NCBI GenBank assembly: GCA_028683385.1
Contig: JAQUIJ010000005.1
Location: forward strand, 186,001-250,000
Source of the DNA: Prolixibacteraceae bacterium
Lineage (GTDB): Bacteria > Bacteroidota > Bacteroidia > Bacteroidales > Prolixibacteraceae
Direction of reading: 5' to 3'
DNA length: 64,000 nt
A model generated the notes under the pieces. That model was not told where the DNA came from. It saw only the letters and a program-made list of their open reading frames with translations, and did not search any database. The position numbers and the translations under genes are program-made. Each line of letters opens with the position of its first letter. Position 1 is the stretch's first letter. Below are positions 16,930 through 24,762 of the stretch, in pieces.

Positions 16930-17120
16930 GAGGCTGTATCAAAAGTGATTATGTTTTTTCAAAGACTTATAATTTGAAAGTCAGACACTGTTAAAACCCC
17001 TAAATCCCCTGAAGGGGACTTCCAAGCCGCCCCTTCAGGGGAGGTTTGGAGGGGTGAAATGAAGGTGAACTTATAATTTGAAAGTTGAATTTGTGAAATT
17101 TTGACTTTTGATACAACCTC
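16930..17120. mobile_element. MITE-like element, 191 bp, with 17-bp terminal inverted repeats
   Basis: The left end GAGGCTGTATCAAAAGT (16930-16946) and right end ACTTTTGATACAACCTC (17104-17120) are inverted copies with one mismatch. Inside are two direct copies of ACTTATAATTTGAAAGT (near 16965 and 17069) around a strong GC-rich hairpin (16996-17055, core CCCCTGAAGGGG / CCCCTTCAGGGG). There is no transposase frame and no target-site duplication that I can see. The size and ends fit a non-autonomous element moved in trans. Confidence 0.6.
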
Positions 17121-17229
17121 GACGTTGCAACAATATTCCTGAATCAAATTTGCATCCGCATGATCAATTTGTTGAATGAATTGTTATCTTCAATCAACAA
17201 ACATTATTTTAGCGGATTCAAAATAAAAC

Positions 17230-18258
17230 ATGGAGACAAAAAAAACAGCGGTAATTCTGATTAATGTCGGTACGCCCGATGAACCAACGGTAAAAGCGGT
17301 GCGCCGATATCTGAGCGAATTTTTGAATGATCGCCGGGTGATTGATATTCCGCTGGTGCTCCAGAAAATTCTGGTTAACCTGATTATTGTGCCTTTCAGG
17401 GCGCCCAAATCGACCAAGCTGTATCAGCGATTATGGACCGAAAAAGGTTCGCCGCTTTTGTATTATTCGGAGCAGGTTCAATCGGGGTTGCAGCAGAAAC
17501 TTGGTGCAAAAGCTGATGTTTATCTAGCCATGCGCTACGGAAATCCTTCCATTGGCAAAGCACTTTCAGCGATTCAAAAAGGAAATTACGACAGCGTTGT
17601 GATCTTTCCCATGTTTCCGCAATACGCTTCGTCGACTAATGGAACAGCCATTCAGGCCGTGATCGATCAAATCCGGCGATGGAATACCATTCCGGAGATA
17701 CACGCCGTCAATCAGTTTTACGATCATGCAGCTTTTCTGGATGCCTTCGCCGAACGCATACAATCGTATCAGCCTGAGAAGTTTGATCATGTAGTTTTCT
17801 CATACCACGGTTTACCCAACAGGCACCTGGAGAAAAATCATCCGGAGGAATCCATTAATACCTGCAATTGTGAAACGGCTTTACCCGAATTTGGTAAGTT
17901 CTGCTATAAGGCTACCTGTTATCAAACCACCCGCGAATTGGCCAGTAGGCTGGGTCTGAAAGTTGGTCAATATTCGGTTTCCTTTCAGTCTAGGCTGTCG
18001 AATAATTGGATGACTCCTTTTACCGACAAAAATTTATTGACCCAGGCAAAACAAGGAAGTAAAAATGTTTTGGTTGTTGCACCTGCATTTGTAGCCGACT
18101 GCTTAGAGACAACCGTTGAAATTGGGTGGGAATACAAGGAAATGTTTATTGCCAATGGAGGAGAAAACCTGCAAATGGTCGAAAGCTTGAACGATTCACC
18201 CCGATGGATTGCCGCGATGCAAGAAATACTGACACCATATTTAGGAAAAAGTCATTAG
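17230..18258 (+). CDS. hemH: Ferrochelatase
   Basis: 342 residues. It inserts ferrous iron into protoporphyrin IX, the last step of protoheme synthesis. Family motifs: the N-terminal VILINVGTPDEPT, the active-site region FSYHGLP with the conserved H193, the conserved acid E293 in FVADCLET, and MRYGNPSI. Directly after the catalytic His is a cysteine cluster, C212, C214, C225 and C230 (CNC...FC...C), which could ligate an iron-sulfur cluster or zinc; classical E. coli and human enzymes lack Cys there. No other heme genes are adjacent. The last codons (Lys-Ser-His-stop) lie inside the left arm of the GTCATT palindrome at 18249-18300, so the present C-terminus may have been set by repeat insertion. 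Confidence 0.95.
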   Translation: METKKTAVILINVGTPDEPTVKAVRRYLSEFLNDRRVIDIPLVLQKILVNLIIVPFRAPKSTKLYQRLWTEKGSPLLYYSEQVQSGLQQKLGAKADVYLAMRYGNPSIGKALSAIQKGNYDSVVIFPMFPQYASSTNGTAIQAVIDQIRRWNTIPEIHAVNQFYDHAAFLDAFAERIQSYQPEKFDHVVFSYHGLPNRHLEKNHPEESINTCNCETALPEFGKFCYKATCYQTTRELASRLGLKVGQYSVSFQSRLSNNWMTPFTDKNLLTQAKQGSKNVLVVAPAFVADCLETTVEIGWEYKEMFIANGGENLQMVESLNDSPRWIAAMQEILTPYLGKSH

Positions 18259-18300
18259 TCATTGGGAAACGGGAAGTTGCTTGCCAATGACTAATGACTT
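18249..18300. repeat. GTCATT-family palindrome between hemH and ppnP
   Basis: The arms 18249-18265 (AAGTCATTAGTCATTGG) and 18284-18300 are perfect 17-base complements with an 18-base loop. The left arm includes the hemH stop codon, so the hairpin would form at the very end of the hemH mRNA. The facing ppnP transcript would cross it too, which suits a shared terminator. A further partial copy follows to 18314. Confidence 0.75.
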
Positions 18301-18311
18301 ATTTCCAATGA

Positions 18312-18593
18312 CTAAACGTAAAGGCAATAATAGGCAACCTGCCCGTTAGCTTTTACCTTGAACTTAACATCCTTGGCAACAATAAAAGTTTCGCCTTTCA
18401 GGTAAGTTGTCCATACGGTTTCGCCTGGAAGCATGACATCCAGAATACCACTGGTGATGGTCATGTGTTCAATGGTTCCGGTTCCGAATTCATATTCACC
18501 GTCTTCCATAACGCCAATGGTTGCAACTCCTTCAGCATTTTCGAGCGCGATAGATTTTACAGTACCTCCGAAATATTCGTTTACTTTTAACAT
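18312..18593 (-). CDS. ppnP: Pyrimidine/purine nucleoside phosphorylase
   Basis: 93 residues, the normal size for this cupin-fold family (formerly DUF1255). Typical segments are VNEYFGGTVKSIALENAEG, GVMEDGEYEFGTGTIEHMTI and the ending FKVKANGQVAYYCLYV. The E. coli enzyme phosphorolyses a broad range of nucleosides to free base and ribose-1-phosphate, so a role in nucleoside salvage is likely. It is the last gene of the minus-strand run that includes yitT-type and porQ, but a 252-bp gap upstream suggests its own promoter. Confidence 0.93.
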   Translation of the reverse strand: MLKVNEYFGGTVKSIALENAEGVATIGVMEDGEYEFGTGTIEHMTITSGILDVMLPGETVWTTYLKGETFIVAKDVKFKVKANGQVAYYCLYV

Positions 18594-18708
18594 GATTGTT
18601 CTTTTTAGGAATTAAATTTAGTGAGCAAAAATAAACCTTCCGTTCGATTTCAAATCCTTCGTCCTTAAAAATCCGTCAGGATTGATGTAAAGTTCAAAGT
18701 TCAAAGTT

Positions 18709-18727
18709 AGAAGACCGGAGACCGAAG
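18709..18727. repeat. Dispersed 19-base repeat AGAAGACCGnAGACCGAAG, copy 1
   Basis: It occurs here on the plus strand and at 21012-21030 in reverse orientation, differing at one base. It is preceded by GTTCAAAGTTCAAAGTT, a short direct repeat. It lies between ppnP and the YitT-family gene. Confidence 0.6.
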
Positions 18728-18845
18728 TCAAAAAAAGGAGAAGGAATATGGAGACGGGTTATCATTCTCAAGATGACAATCTCCCTGCGACAATATCAGT
18801 GAGCAGTTCATCGATATTCAGTTTCCCACTTTCGTCTTCCCACCT

Positions 18846-19769
18846 TTAATCCTGCACTTTATGCTTTAGCGATTGGAATCCTTCGCCCAGAATTTCGTGC
18901 GTATCCATTACTGTAATAAAAGCATCCGGATCGATGGTGCTGATAAATTCTTCCAGAATAGCGACTTCGCGGCGGCTAACTACGGTATAAATGATGTGTT
19001 TGTCGTTTCCGGTAAACATTCCGCTTCCTTTCAGGTAAGTACCTCCACGTTCCAGATCGACAAGTATTTTATGCTTGATTTCTTCATGTTTTTCAGAAAT
19101 AATGATTAACGCTTTATTGTAGTCGCCACCTTCCAGAACCAAATCGATGGCACGGCCAGTGATGTAAATAACCACCCACGAATACAGCGGAATTTGCCAA
19201 TCTTTAAAAGCTACTAAACTCAGTAAAACGATGGTCGAATCCACATAAATCATTAGTTGCCCAAGTTGCATACGGGTATATTTTGCAATAATCATGGCAA
19301 TAATGTCTGATCCTCCGGAAGTAGCACGTGCCTTAAAAATTAAGCCGAGTCCAAAACCAATTAATACACCTCCGAATACGCATGATAGCAAAATATCGGA
19401 CACCAACGGAGCATCTCCATCAACCCGTAAATAGGTAATCACATCCATGAATACTGAAGAAAGGACAAAGCCGACGACTGTTTTTACACCGAAACGTGGT
19501 CCCAGTATTTTGATACCTGCGATGGTAAGCGGAATATTCAGGATTAAACCGAAAAGCCCAATGGGGAAACCTTCAGGAGCAAATGAAAACAGACCAACGG
19601 TCATATAATGCACTACGATGGCAATTCCATAAACTCCACCGGGAACAATTCGGTGAGGCGAAATGAAATATACGAAACCAACGGCCAGAATGAATGCACC
19701 GATTACAATCATGCTGTAATCTTTAAACCACTTGAGACTGAAAATTTTGTCGTTCGGAAGGAAGCTCAT
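18846..19769 (-). CDS. YitT-family membrane protein (DUF161/DUF2179)
   Basis: 307 residues. An N-terminal half of about five membrane helices contains the family signature (GAFILAVGFVYFISPHRIVPGGVYGIAIV; ATSGGSDIIAMII). The C-terminal soluble DUF2179 domain (about 220-300) includes KHIIYTVVSRREVAILEEFISTIDPDAFI and ends DTHEILGEGF. The transported substrate of YitT proteins is not established, and the family is usually described as a possible membrane transporter. It lies 98 bp downstream of porQ on the same strand and may be read through from it. No unusual residues were noted. Confidence 0.9.
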   Translation of the reverse strand: MSFLPNDKIFSLKWFKDYSMIVIGAFILAVGFVYFISPHRIVPGGVYGIAIVVHYMTVGLFSFAPEGFPIGLFGLILNIPLTIAGIKILGPRFGVKTVVGFVLSSVFMDVITYLRVDGDAPLVSDILLSCVFGGVLIGFGLGLIFKARATSGGSDIIAMIIAKYTRMQLGQLMIYVDSTIVLLSLVAFKDWQIPLYSWVVIYITGRAIDLVLEGGDYNKALIIISEKHEEIKHKILVDLERGGTYLKGSGMFTGNDKHIIYTVVSRREVAILEEFISTIDPDAFITVMDTHEILGEGFQSLKHKVQD

Positions 19770-19867
19770 GTTGCGGATTTTTTAGTCGAAGCACAAAGGA
19801 ACATAAGAAAATTGGGATAACCTTTGATTTTTATCAGCGAAGAGGTAGAATCTAACAACAAGTCAAT

Positions 19868-20902
19868 TTATTCCCCCTTCTTAAACCCATCATTCAAATT
19901 AATTGCAACTGAAATCAGGTTACTCGATCCGGCCAAATGATAGCGTCCCGATCCATAGCTAATTGCAAAGCGCGAAATCCGGAAGCCAAATCCCCATGAA
20001 AATCCGACGGTCGACATTTTTGCATCCAATTTCATCTCTTGCCGAAGTTGGTAATTATAACCTGCCCGTATCGTGAAATTGGGCGAAGGCAGCAACTCAA
20101 CGCCAAGAAGCAGGTGGCGCATGAATTTTTTGGTAAACTTATCTTCGGTGTAAACGGTTGTGGCCCCTGTATTGTCTTCTGTTGGTTTGGCTAAATCCCA
20201 TTTTTGAAGATGCTGCATGGTAGCTGCCAAACGGATTGGCGCGTGTGCCAGCTTTTGCGAAATCCCGAACTGAAGATCGAATGGAATCGATTCCTTCTGG
20301 GCTCCATCGTAATAGGTGGTGATTTGAGTGCCGATGTTTCGGGCAACCAATGCGACAACCGTATTTTGGTTTTTGCTGAAATGGCTAATTCCTAAATCGG
20401 CGGCAAAGCCAATCGATTGGTAGCTTTCGAATGACGAAAGTATGGGCTTTAAATTAATTCCGTAGGAGAATTGCTTATAGCTGTTCGACCAGATGATATT
20501 TAGTGCATATTCAGCAGCATTAAATGTCGCCCCGGTTTTTTCTCCGGTAGCAAGTGCTTCAACGAATTTTCCGTAGTTGATGTAATGCATACCTACGGCA
20601 ACGTTTCCGGGCAGCGGAGCGCCAAACGAATAAGCTGCGTAACCATAGTTTACTCCGGCAAAATAATCGACATAGTTTATGGCGAGCTGATTCTTCATGT
20701 CGGGTTTCAGCAGCGAAGGATTGTTGTACGAAACATTCAGGTCGAGCGAGTCGTTAATGGCAATCTGATTTCCACCTAAAGCTGCCATTCGGGCCGAATT
20801 GGTAAGGCTCATAAAATCGTAAGTGTTTTCGCCTCCGATCTGGCCAAACGCCATTGGATAAACAAGGGCTTGAAGAATAATCAGTATAATCAGTTTACGC
20901 AT
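19868..20902 (-). CDS. porQ: Type IX secretion system protein PorQ
   Basis: 344 residues. The signal peptide is MRKLIILIILQALVYPMAFG, followed by the family's conserved start IGGENTYDFMSLTNSARMAALGGNQIA, then strand-rich sequence ending in ISVAINLNDGF, consistent with an outer-membrane barrel of the PorV/PorQ (FadL-like) type. PorQ works with PorU, PorV and PorZ at the cell surface, where type IX cargo has its C-terminal signal removed and is attached to lipopolysaccharide. Its presence implies that the organism has a type IX system. No other por/gld gene is in this window, and porQ is commonly scattered. The upstream 138 bp carry a reverse copy of the AGAAGACCG repeat. Confidence 0.88.
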   Translation of the reverse strand: MRKLIILIILQALVYPMAFGQIGGENTYDFMSLTNSARMAALGGNQIAINDSLDLNVSYNNPSLLKPDMKNQLAINYVDYFAGVNYGYAAYSFGAPLPGNVAVGMHYINYGKFVEALATGEKTGATFNAAEYALNIIWSNSYKQFSYGINLKPILSSFESYQSIGFAADLGISHFSKNQNTVVALVARNIGTQITTYYDGAQKESIPFDLQFGISQKLAHAPIRLAATMQHLQKWDLAKPTEDNTGATTVYTEDKFTKKFMRHLLLGVELLPSPNFTIRAGYNYQLRQEMKLDAKMSTVGFSWGFGFRISRFAISYGSGRYHLAGSSNLISVAINLNDGFKKGE

Positions 20903-21011
20903 AATTCTGTTGATTCGGCTTTTTATCCGAACGGTAAAATTCGGTATTTAGTATTTGATAAATGGTTCACTGGTTTCATTGTCATGATTTCCTCGGTTTC
21001 CCGCCTCCCTT

Positions 21012-21030
21012 CTTCGGTCTGCGGTCTTCT
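21012..21030. repeat. Dispersed 19-base repeat AGAAGACCGnAGACCGAAG, copy 2 (reverse)
   Basis: The reverse complement of CTTCGGTCTGCGGTCTTCT matches copy 1 (18709-18727) at 18 of 19 bases. It sits between the BT_3928-type stop (21041) and the porQ start (20902). Confidence 0.6.
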
Positions 21031-21040
21031 ATCTTTGGCT

Positions 21041-22162
21041 TTACTCAAAAAGACTGTCCAGTTCTTCAGGTTTCGGAATATCGTTAAAATGGTATTTCCG
21101 AAGGATCGTTCCTTTCTTCAGAACAATCATCCCAGGATTGGATCGGACTATGGTTTTCAGGACAATTTCGTCGGTATTAAAAAAATCGAAGTTTGCTCCG
21201 GTTTCGGCTTTAAATGCTTCAAAACTGTCAGGCGAAGTCGATGTCAAAGCGATGAAGTTATACCCTTTGGCTTTTGCTGCTACAGCTAAACTCGCGGCTT
21301 TTTTCATTCCTTCTTTATCTGTTTTCTGAAGGTTGGAAGCAATCACGATAAAAGTATATTTTTCATCGTACAAGAAAAAGTCTTTAATGTCTTCACCTTC
21401 CGGGGTTTCAATCCTGAAATCGTGAATGGGCGGTGTATATCCTTTTTGGATCAGGACTGCATCTTCAGCTTTTACAAACTTCCAGTTCAGTGTGTCTTTC
21501 CATGGATAATTGGCTTCAGTAAATTTCTTTTCCTCACCGGTTTTCAGGTTTTTGTATATGAAGTTGTTTTCATAGATCGCTTTTGGAGCTCCTTCCGGAA
21601 TGCTCATCGCCTTTGGAATGTTTACACCCACTTTGTAAGGGCTGAAATCGATAATTGGCAAATGGTTGTATGAATAAGCGACGAGGTAAAAATAAACAAC
21701 CATGGTCATTCCGGAGAAGGCGATGGAAAGTAATGGCCCGTTTTTACTCTGGAAGTTTTTTCGCTGCATGAAAACGAAAATGGCCAGAGCAAGTAGAACA
21801 ATATTTTTGTAAAAAGTTTGCCAGTTGGTAATAACCAGTGCATCGCCAAAGCAACCGCAGTCGGTTACCGGATTGGTGAGCGCCAAAACAAAAGTTAAGC
21901 CTGTGAAAAACAGCATGAACGCGAGCATGAGCCAGCTCGTAATGCGAATAAAGAAATTGAAGATAAAGGCTACTCCCAGAAAAAACTCGGCGGCTGCCAG
22001 CAATATACCCAATGCAAAGGCCAGATTGGTAAGCCAGGGCATTTGAAAAGCATTGAAATAATCGGTGAATTTATAGGCCGAACCCCACGGATCGATACCT
22101 TTTACAAAACCAGAAAATACAAATGTTAATCCAACCAGAATGCGGGCAATGTGTTTGAACAT
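21041..22162 (-). CDS. BT_3928-type protein: DoxX-like membrane domain plus thioredoxin-like C-terminus
   Basis: 373 residues. The N-terminal half has four to five membrane helices of DoxX/MauE type (ILVGLTFVFSGFVKGIDPWG; AEFFLGVAFIFNFFIRI) with a conserved DCGCFGDAL motif (C102, C104), then a periplasmic C-terminal half of thioredoxin-like pattern (YTFIVIASNLQKTDKEGM...GYNFIALTSTSPDSFEAF...NPGMIVLKKGTI) that lacks a CxxC pair. The membrane half resembles quinone-linked or methylamine-utilisation MauE proteins, suggesting a role in envelope thiol redox, but the function is unproven. The start is 11 bp after the DUF1599 stop, a conserved pairing in Bacteroidota, so they share an operon. Confidence 0.82.
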   Translation of the reverse strand: MFKHIARILVGLTFVFSGFVKGIDPWGSAYKFTDYFNAFQMPWLTNLAFALGILLAAAEFFLGVAFIFNFFIRITSWLMLAFMLFFTGLTFVLALTNPVTDCGCFGDALVITNWQTFYKNIVLLALAIFVFMQRKNFQSKNGPLLSIAFSGMTMVVYFYLVAYSYNHLPIIDFSPYKVGVNIPKAMSIPEGAPKAIYENNFIYKNLKTGEEKKFTEANYPWKDTLNWKFVKAEDAVLIQKGYTPPIHDFRIETPEGEDIKDFFLYDEKYTFIVIASNLQKTDKEGMKKAASLAVAAKAKGYNFIALTSTSPDSFEAFKAETGANFDFFNTDEIVLKTIVRSNPGMIVLKKGTILRKYHFNDIPKPEELDSLFE

Positions 22163-22173
22163 GAGCGAAAATT

Positions 22174-22734
22174 TTAGAATTCAATCTTAATTAACGCAAA
22201 AACGGCATAATTGATCATGTCGAGGTAATTTGCTTCAATACCTTCCGAGATAATCGTCTTGCCTAAATTATCTTCAATTTGTTTGGTACGCTTCAGTTTC
22301 ATCAAGATTAAATCGGTGTACGAACTCATTCGCATGTTGCGCCAGGCCTCGTCGTAATCGTGGTTTTTGGCCATCATCAAATCTTTGGCTTCAGTGAAAT
22401 ATTTCAGGTATAAACCTAATGTCTCGTCCTCGGTCAGATCTTCCGAATCCGAAATTCCCTTTTCGAGCTGGATGATACCCATGATGCAGTAATTCACAAT
22501 TCCAATGTATTCCGAACGTACTCCTTCGTCAATTTTGCTGACCCCTTTTTGTTCAATACTCCTGATGCGCTGAGCTTTAATGTAAATCTGATCGGTCATC
22601 GAACTGGGGCGAAGAATGCGCCAGGAGATGCCGTAATCTTTCATCTTTTTAGTGAAAATATCCTGACAAACAGTAATCACATGATCGTATTGCTGGCTTG
22701 TTTTATCCATGATTATCTTAATTTTTGAAGCCAT
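22174..22734 (-). CDS. DUF1599 protein, two tandem repeats
   Basis: 186 residues. The sequence contains the same helical unit twice: FTKKMKDYGISWRILRPSSMTDQIYIKAQRIR (about 29-60) and MMAKNHDYDEAWRNMRMSSYTDLILMKLKRTK (about 117-150), each followed by IEQK/IEDN and a YxxxxNY motif. DUF1599 proteins belong to the all-alpha group that includes MazG-like nucleotide pyrophosphatases only by loose resemblance, and no activity is known. Met9 (22710) is an alternative start, which would give MDKTSQQYDHVI. It is the first gene of a minus-strand operon with the BT_3928-type gene, and it diverges from folP across a gap containing a long hairpin. Confidence 0.85.
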   Translation of the reverse strand: MASKIKIIMDKTSQQYDHVITVCQDIFTKKMKDYGISWRILRPSSMTDQIYIKAQRIRSIEQKGVSKIDEGVRSEYIGIVNYCIMGIIQLEKGISDSEDLTEDETLGLYLKYFTEAKDLMMAKNHDYDEAWRNMRMSSYTDLILMKLKRTKQIEDNLGKTIISEGIEANYLDMINYAVFALIKIEF

Positions 22735-22812
22735 AAAAGTATTAATTTTATTCTACTTTAACACTTTTGAAAAATCAACCTTTTTACTCTGAATCCCTGA
22801 ATGGATAAGGTT

Positions 22813-22853
22813 GCTTTTTCACTATTATCCCTTTAAGGGTAAGGTGAAAAAGC
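22813..22853. promoter_or_regulatory. Long hairpin in the divergent DUF1599/folP promoter region
   Basis: GCTTTTTCAC (22813-22822) pairs perfectly with GTGAAAAAGC (22844-22853). The inner part CCCTT-TAAGGG extends the stem. It lies 79 bp from the DUF1599 start and 112 bp from the folP start. It is symmetric enough to be an operator or a leader-RNA structure. The function is unknown. Confidence 0.5.
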
Positions 22854-22920
22854 TAAAAAATCAATCCTTAAATCAAGCAGTTAAAGTAGAAATAATGTGT
22901 ATTTTGATTGCATTTTATTT

Positions 22921-22928
22921 TACTTTTG
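22921..22928 (+). promoter_or_regulatory. Bacteroidota -7 element for folP
   Basis: TACTTTTG matches TAnnTTTG and lies 37 bases before the chosen folP ATG (22966). This also argues against the longer open frame that starts at 22897, since it would begin upstream of the promoter. Confidence 0.55.
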
Positions 22929-22965
22929 TGAAACACATGATTTTAAGAGCTCAAAACTTCATCGT

Positions 22966-23844
22966 ATGTTAATCACCACAACCGCGACTAAATTCCTGAA
23001 ACGCAAAAACACAATTAACCTCAACGGGCAGATTCTAAACTTGACGCAACCTGTTGTAATGGGTATTCTGAATGTGACTCCCGATTCATTTTTTGATGGT
23101 GGTAAGTATAAAACAGAAAAGAAAGTAGTTAAACGTGCCGAAGAAATTCTGGAACAAGGAGGTTCGGTTATTGACATTGGAGCTGTTTCTACCCAACCAG
23201 GCGCTGAGCCCATTTCGACTAAAGAAGAAATTGACCGGCTATTACCTGCCGTAAAAGCTGTCAGGAAAAACTTTCCCGACGCATTCATTTCCATCGACAC
23301 CTATCGCTCGTGGGTAGCGCTGAAGGTGATTGAAGATTGTGGACCTTGCATGGTAAACGATGTTTCGGGCGGTAATTTCGATGCGCACATGTTCGATACC
23401 ATCGGAAAACTTGGCGTTCCGTATATTCTGATGCACATGCAGGGTACTCCGCTTAAAATGCAGGAGAATCCCGAATACGAAGATATTATTCGTGACATAT
23501 CCCTGTTTTTTACCGACCGGGTCAAAAAACTGACAAAGGCCGGAGTTAAAGATGTAATTATCGATCCGGGATTTGGTTTTGGTAAAACGCTCGAACATAA
23601 CTATGAACTATTAAACCGGCTCGATTCGTTTAAAGTATTTCAGTTGCCTTTGCTGGTTGGAGTTTCACGAAAATCGATGATTTATAAGTTGTTAAAAACA
23701 AAACCCGAAGAGGCGCTGAATGGCACTTCAGTAATCAATACACTGGCTTTGATGGGTGGTGCCGATATTTTACGGGTTCATGATGTTCGGGAAGCTGTTG
23801 AAGCAGTTCAAATCATGAATAAGATTCGTTCAACTTCTGAATAG
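22966..23844 (+). CDS. folP: Dihydropteroate synthase
   Basis: 292 residues from the Met at 22966 (MLITTTATKFLKRKNTINLNG). The enzyme joins 6-hydroxymethyl-dihydropterin diphosphate to p-aminobenzoate in folate synthesis and is the sulfonamide target. Motifs: VMGILNVTPDSFFDGG (loop 1), SVIDIGAVSTQPGAEPIS (loop 2), ISIDTYRS, CMVNDVSGG, YILMHMQGTP, IIDPGFGFGKTLEHN and LLVGVSRKSMIYKLL. All the usual pterin-binding Asp, Asn, Lys and Arg positions are visible. The longer frame to 22897 overlaps the putative promoter and is not used. The next gene is cdaA, a conserved folP-cdaA arrangement in Bacteroidota, here with a 124-bp gap containing a repeat. Confidence 0.95.
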   Translation: MLITTTATKFLKRKNTINLNGQILNLTQPVVMGILNVTPDSFFDGGKYKTEKKVVKRAEEILEQGGSVIDIGAVSTQPGAEPISTKEEIDRLLPAVKAVRKNFPDAFISIDTYRSWVALKVIEDCGPCMVNDVSGGNFDAHMFDTIGKLGVPYILMHMQGTPLKMQENPEYEDIIRDISLFFTDRVKKLTKAGVKDVIIDPGFGFGKTLEHNYELLNRLDSFKVFQLPLLVGVSRKSMIYKLLKTKPEEALNGTSVINTLALMGGADILRVHDVREAVEAVQIMNKIRSTSE

Positions 23845-23864
23845 AGTGGGTTTGATTATATGAT

Positions 23865-23927
23865 GTCATGCTGAACTTGTTTCAGCATCTCCTCATTAAT
23901 GAGACCTTGAAACAAGTTCAGGGCGAC
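23865..23927. repeat. Long inverted repeat of the CTGAACTTGTTTCAG family between folP and cdaA
   Basis: The 27-base arms (23865-23891 and 23901-23927) share GTC-N3-CTGAACTTGTTTCA-N3-TCTC, with CAT/GCC-type differences at two 3-base patches. The 9-base centre is CTCATTAAT. The same unit occurs singly at 16891-16917. It may end the folP message before the cdaA promoter. Confidence 0.7.
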
Positions 23928-23943
23928 GTCGTTTCAGATTTTT

Positions 23944-23951
23944 TACTTTTG
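23944..23951 (+). promoter_or_regulatory. Bacteroidota -7 element for cdaA
   Basis: TACTTTTG lies 17 bases before the cdaA ATG, giving a very short leader. No clear -33 TTTG is visible because the upstream DNA is the palindromic repeat. Confidence 0.45.
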
Positions 23952-23968
23952 CCTTTTTACTTTAGTTT

Positions 23969-24757
23969 ATGACATTATTTATTACGATAAGGGCTTTAGA
24001 TGTAGTTGATATTCTGCTGGTTTCCATTCTGCTTTATCAGATGTACCGGATTATCAAAGGGACTGTCGCCTTCAGTATTTTTATCGGCTTTTTCCTGGTT
24101 TATGTAAGCTGGCTGATCATTAAAGCACTGAATCTTGAGCTGTTGAGCACATTGATGGGTCAATTTATCGGGGTGGGAGTGCTGGCGTTGATTGTGGTTT
24201 TCCAGCAGGAAATCAGGCGTTTTTTGCTCCTGATAGGTACAAATTATCAAACAAAACGAAGTTTTGGGTTCGACAAACTGTTTGCTTCCGAAAAAATTAA
24301 GCCAGCTACGAACATTCAAATCAAAGAAATTGTAAGGGCTTGCGATAATCTGGCCCGGTCAAAAACCGGCGCTCTCATTGTTATTCCTCAGAACTCCGAA
24401 TTAAAAGATATTATTCGCTCAGGGGAAAAGATGAATGCACGAATCTCTTCTGCATTACTCGAAACTATTTTCTTTAAAAATACTCCTTTGCACGATGGAG
24501 CCGTGGTTATTGTGGGAACCCGGATCGCAGCCGCCCGCTGTATTTTGCCACTAACTGAACGGCAGGACCTTGATCCTGGCCTTGGACTTAGGCATCGTGC
24601 CGCTGTTGGTATTTCGGAAGTTACCGATGCTTTGGCTATTGTTGTTTCTGAAGAAAAAGGTACCATCTCGCTGGCCATACAAGGCGAACTGCTGCACTCG
24701 ATTTCAATTGTACAGCTCACCACCGAATTGGAGAAAGTAATTGTTGAGGAAGCGTAA
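23969..24757 (+). CDS. cdaA: Membrane diadenylate cyclase CdaA
   Basis: 262 residues. Three N-terminal membrane helices (about 12-28, 32-51 and 58-80) precede a DisA_N cyclase domain. Both catalytic motifs are present: DGA at 176-178 (LHDGAVVIVG) and RHR at 208-210 (GLRHRAAVG). It condenses two ATP into cyclic di-AMP, the second messenger for potassium, osmotic and cell-wall homeostasis. The folP neighbour upstream is usual in Bacteroidota; no CdaR or glmM gene is present. A TACTTTTG element just upstream suggests it can be transcribed apart from folP. The length and topology match the family. Confidence 0.95.
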   Translation: MTLFITIRALDVVDILLVSILLYQMYRIIKGTVAFSIFIGFFLVYVSWLIIKALNLELLSTLMGQFIGVGVLALIVVFQQEIRRFLLLIGTNYQTKRSFGFDKLFASEKIKPATNIQIKEIVRACDNLARSKTGALIVIPQNSELKDIIRSGEKMNARISSALLETIFFKNTPLHDGAVVIVGTRIAAARCILPLTERQDLDPGLGLRHRAAVGISEVTDALAIVVSEEKGTISLAIQGELLHSISIVQLTTELEKVIVEEA

Positions 24758-24762
24758 AAAGA

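Larger units (their letters stand above)
16860..17229. other. 370-bp gap packed with repeats between the DUF5686 gene and hemH
   Basis: No gene is visible. In order it holds a GTC-N3-CTGAACTTGTTTCA-N3-TCTC palindromic unit (16891-16917), a MITE-like element with 17-bp inverted ends (16930-17120) and an AT-rich leader to hemH. Confidence 0.7.
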
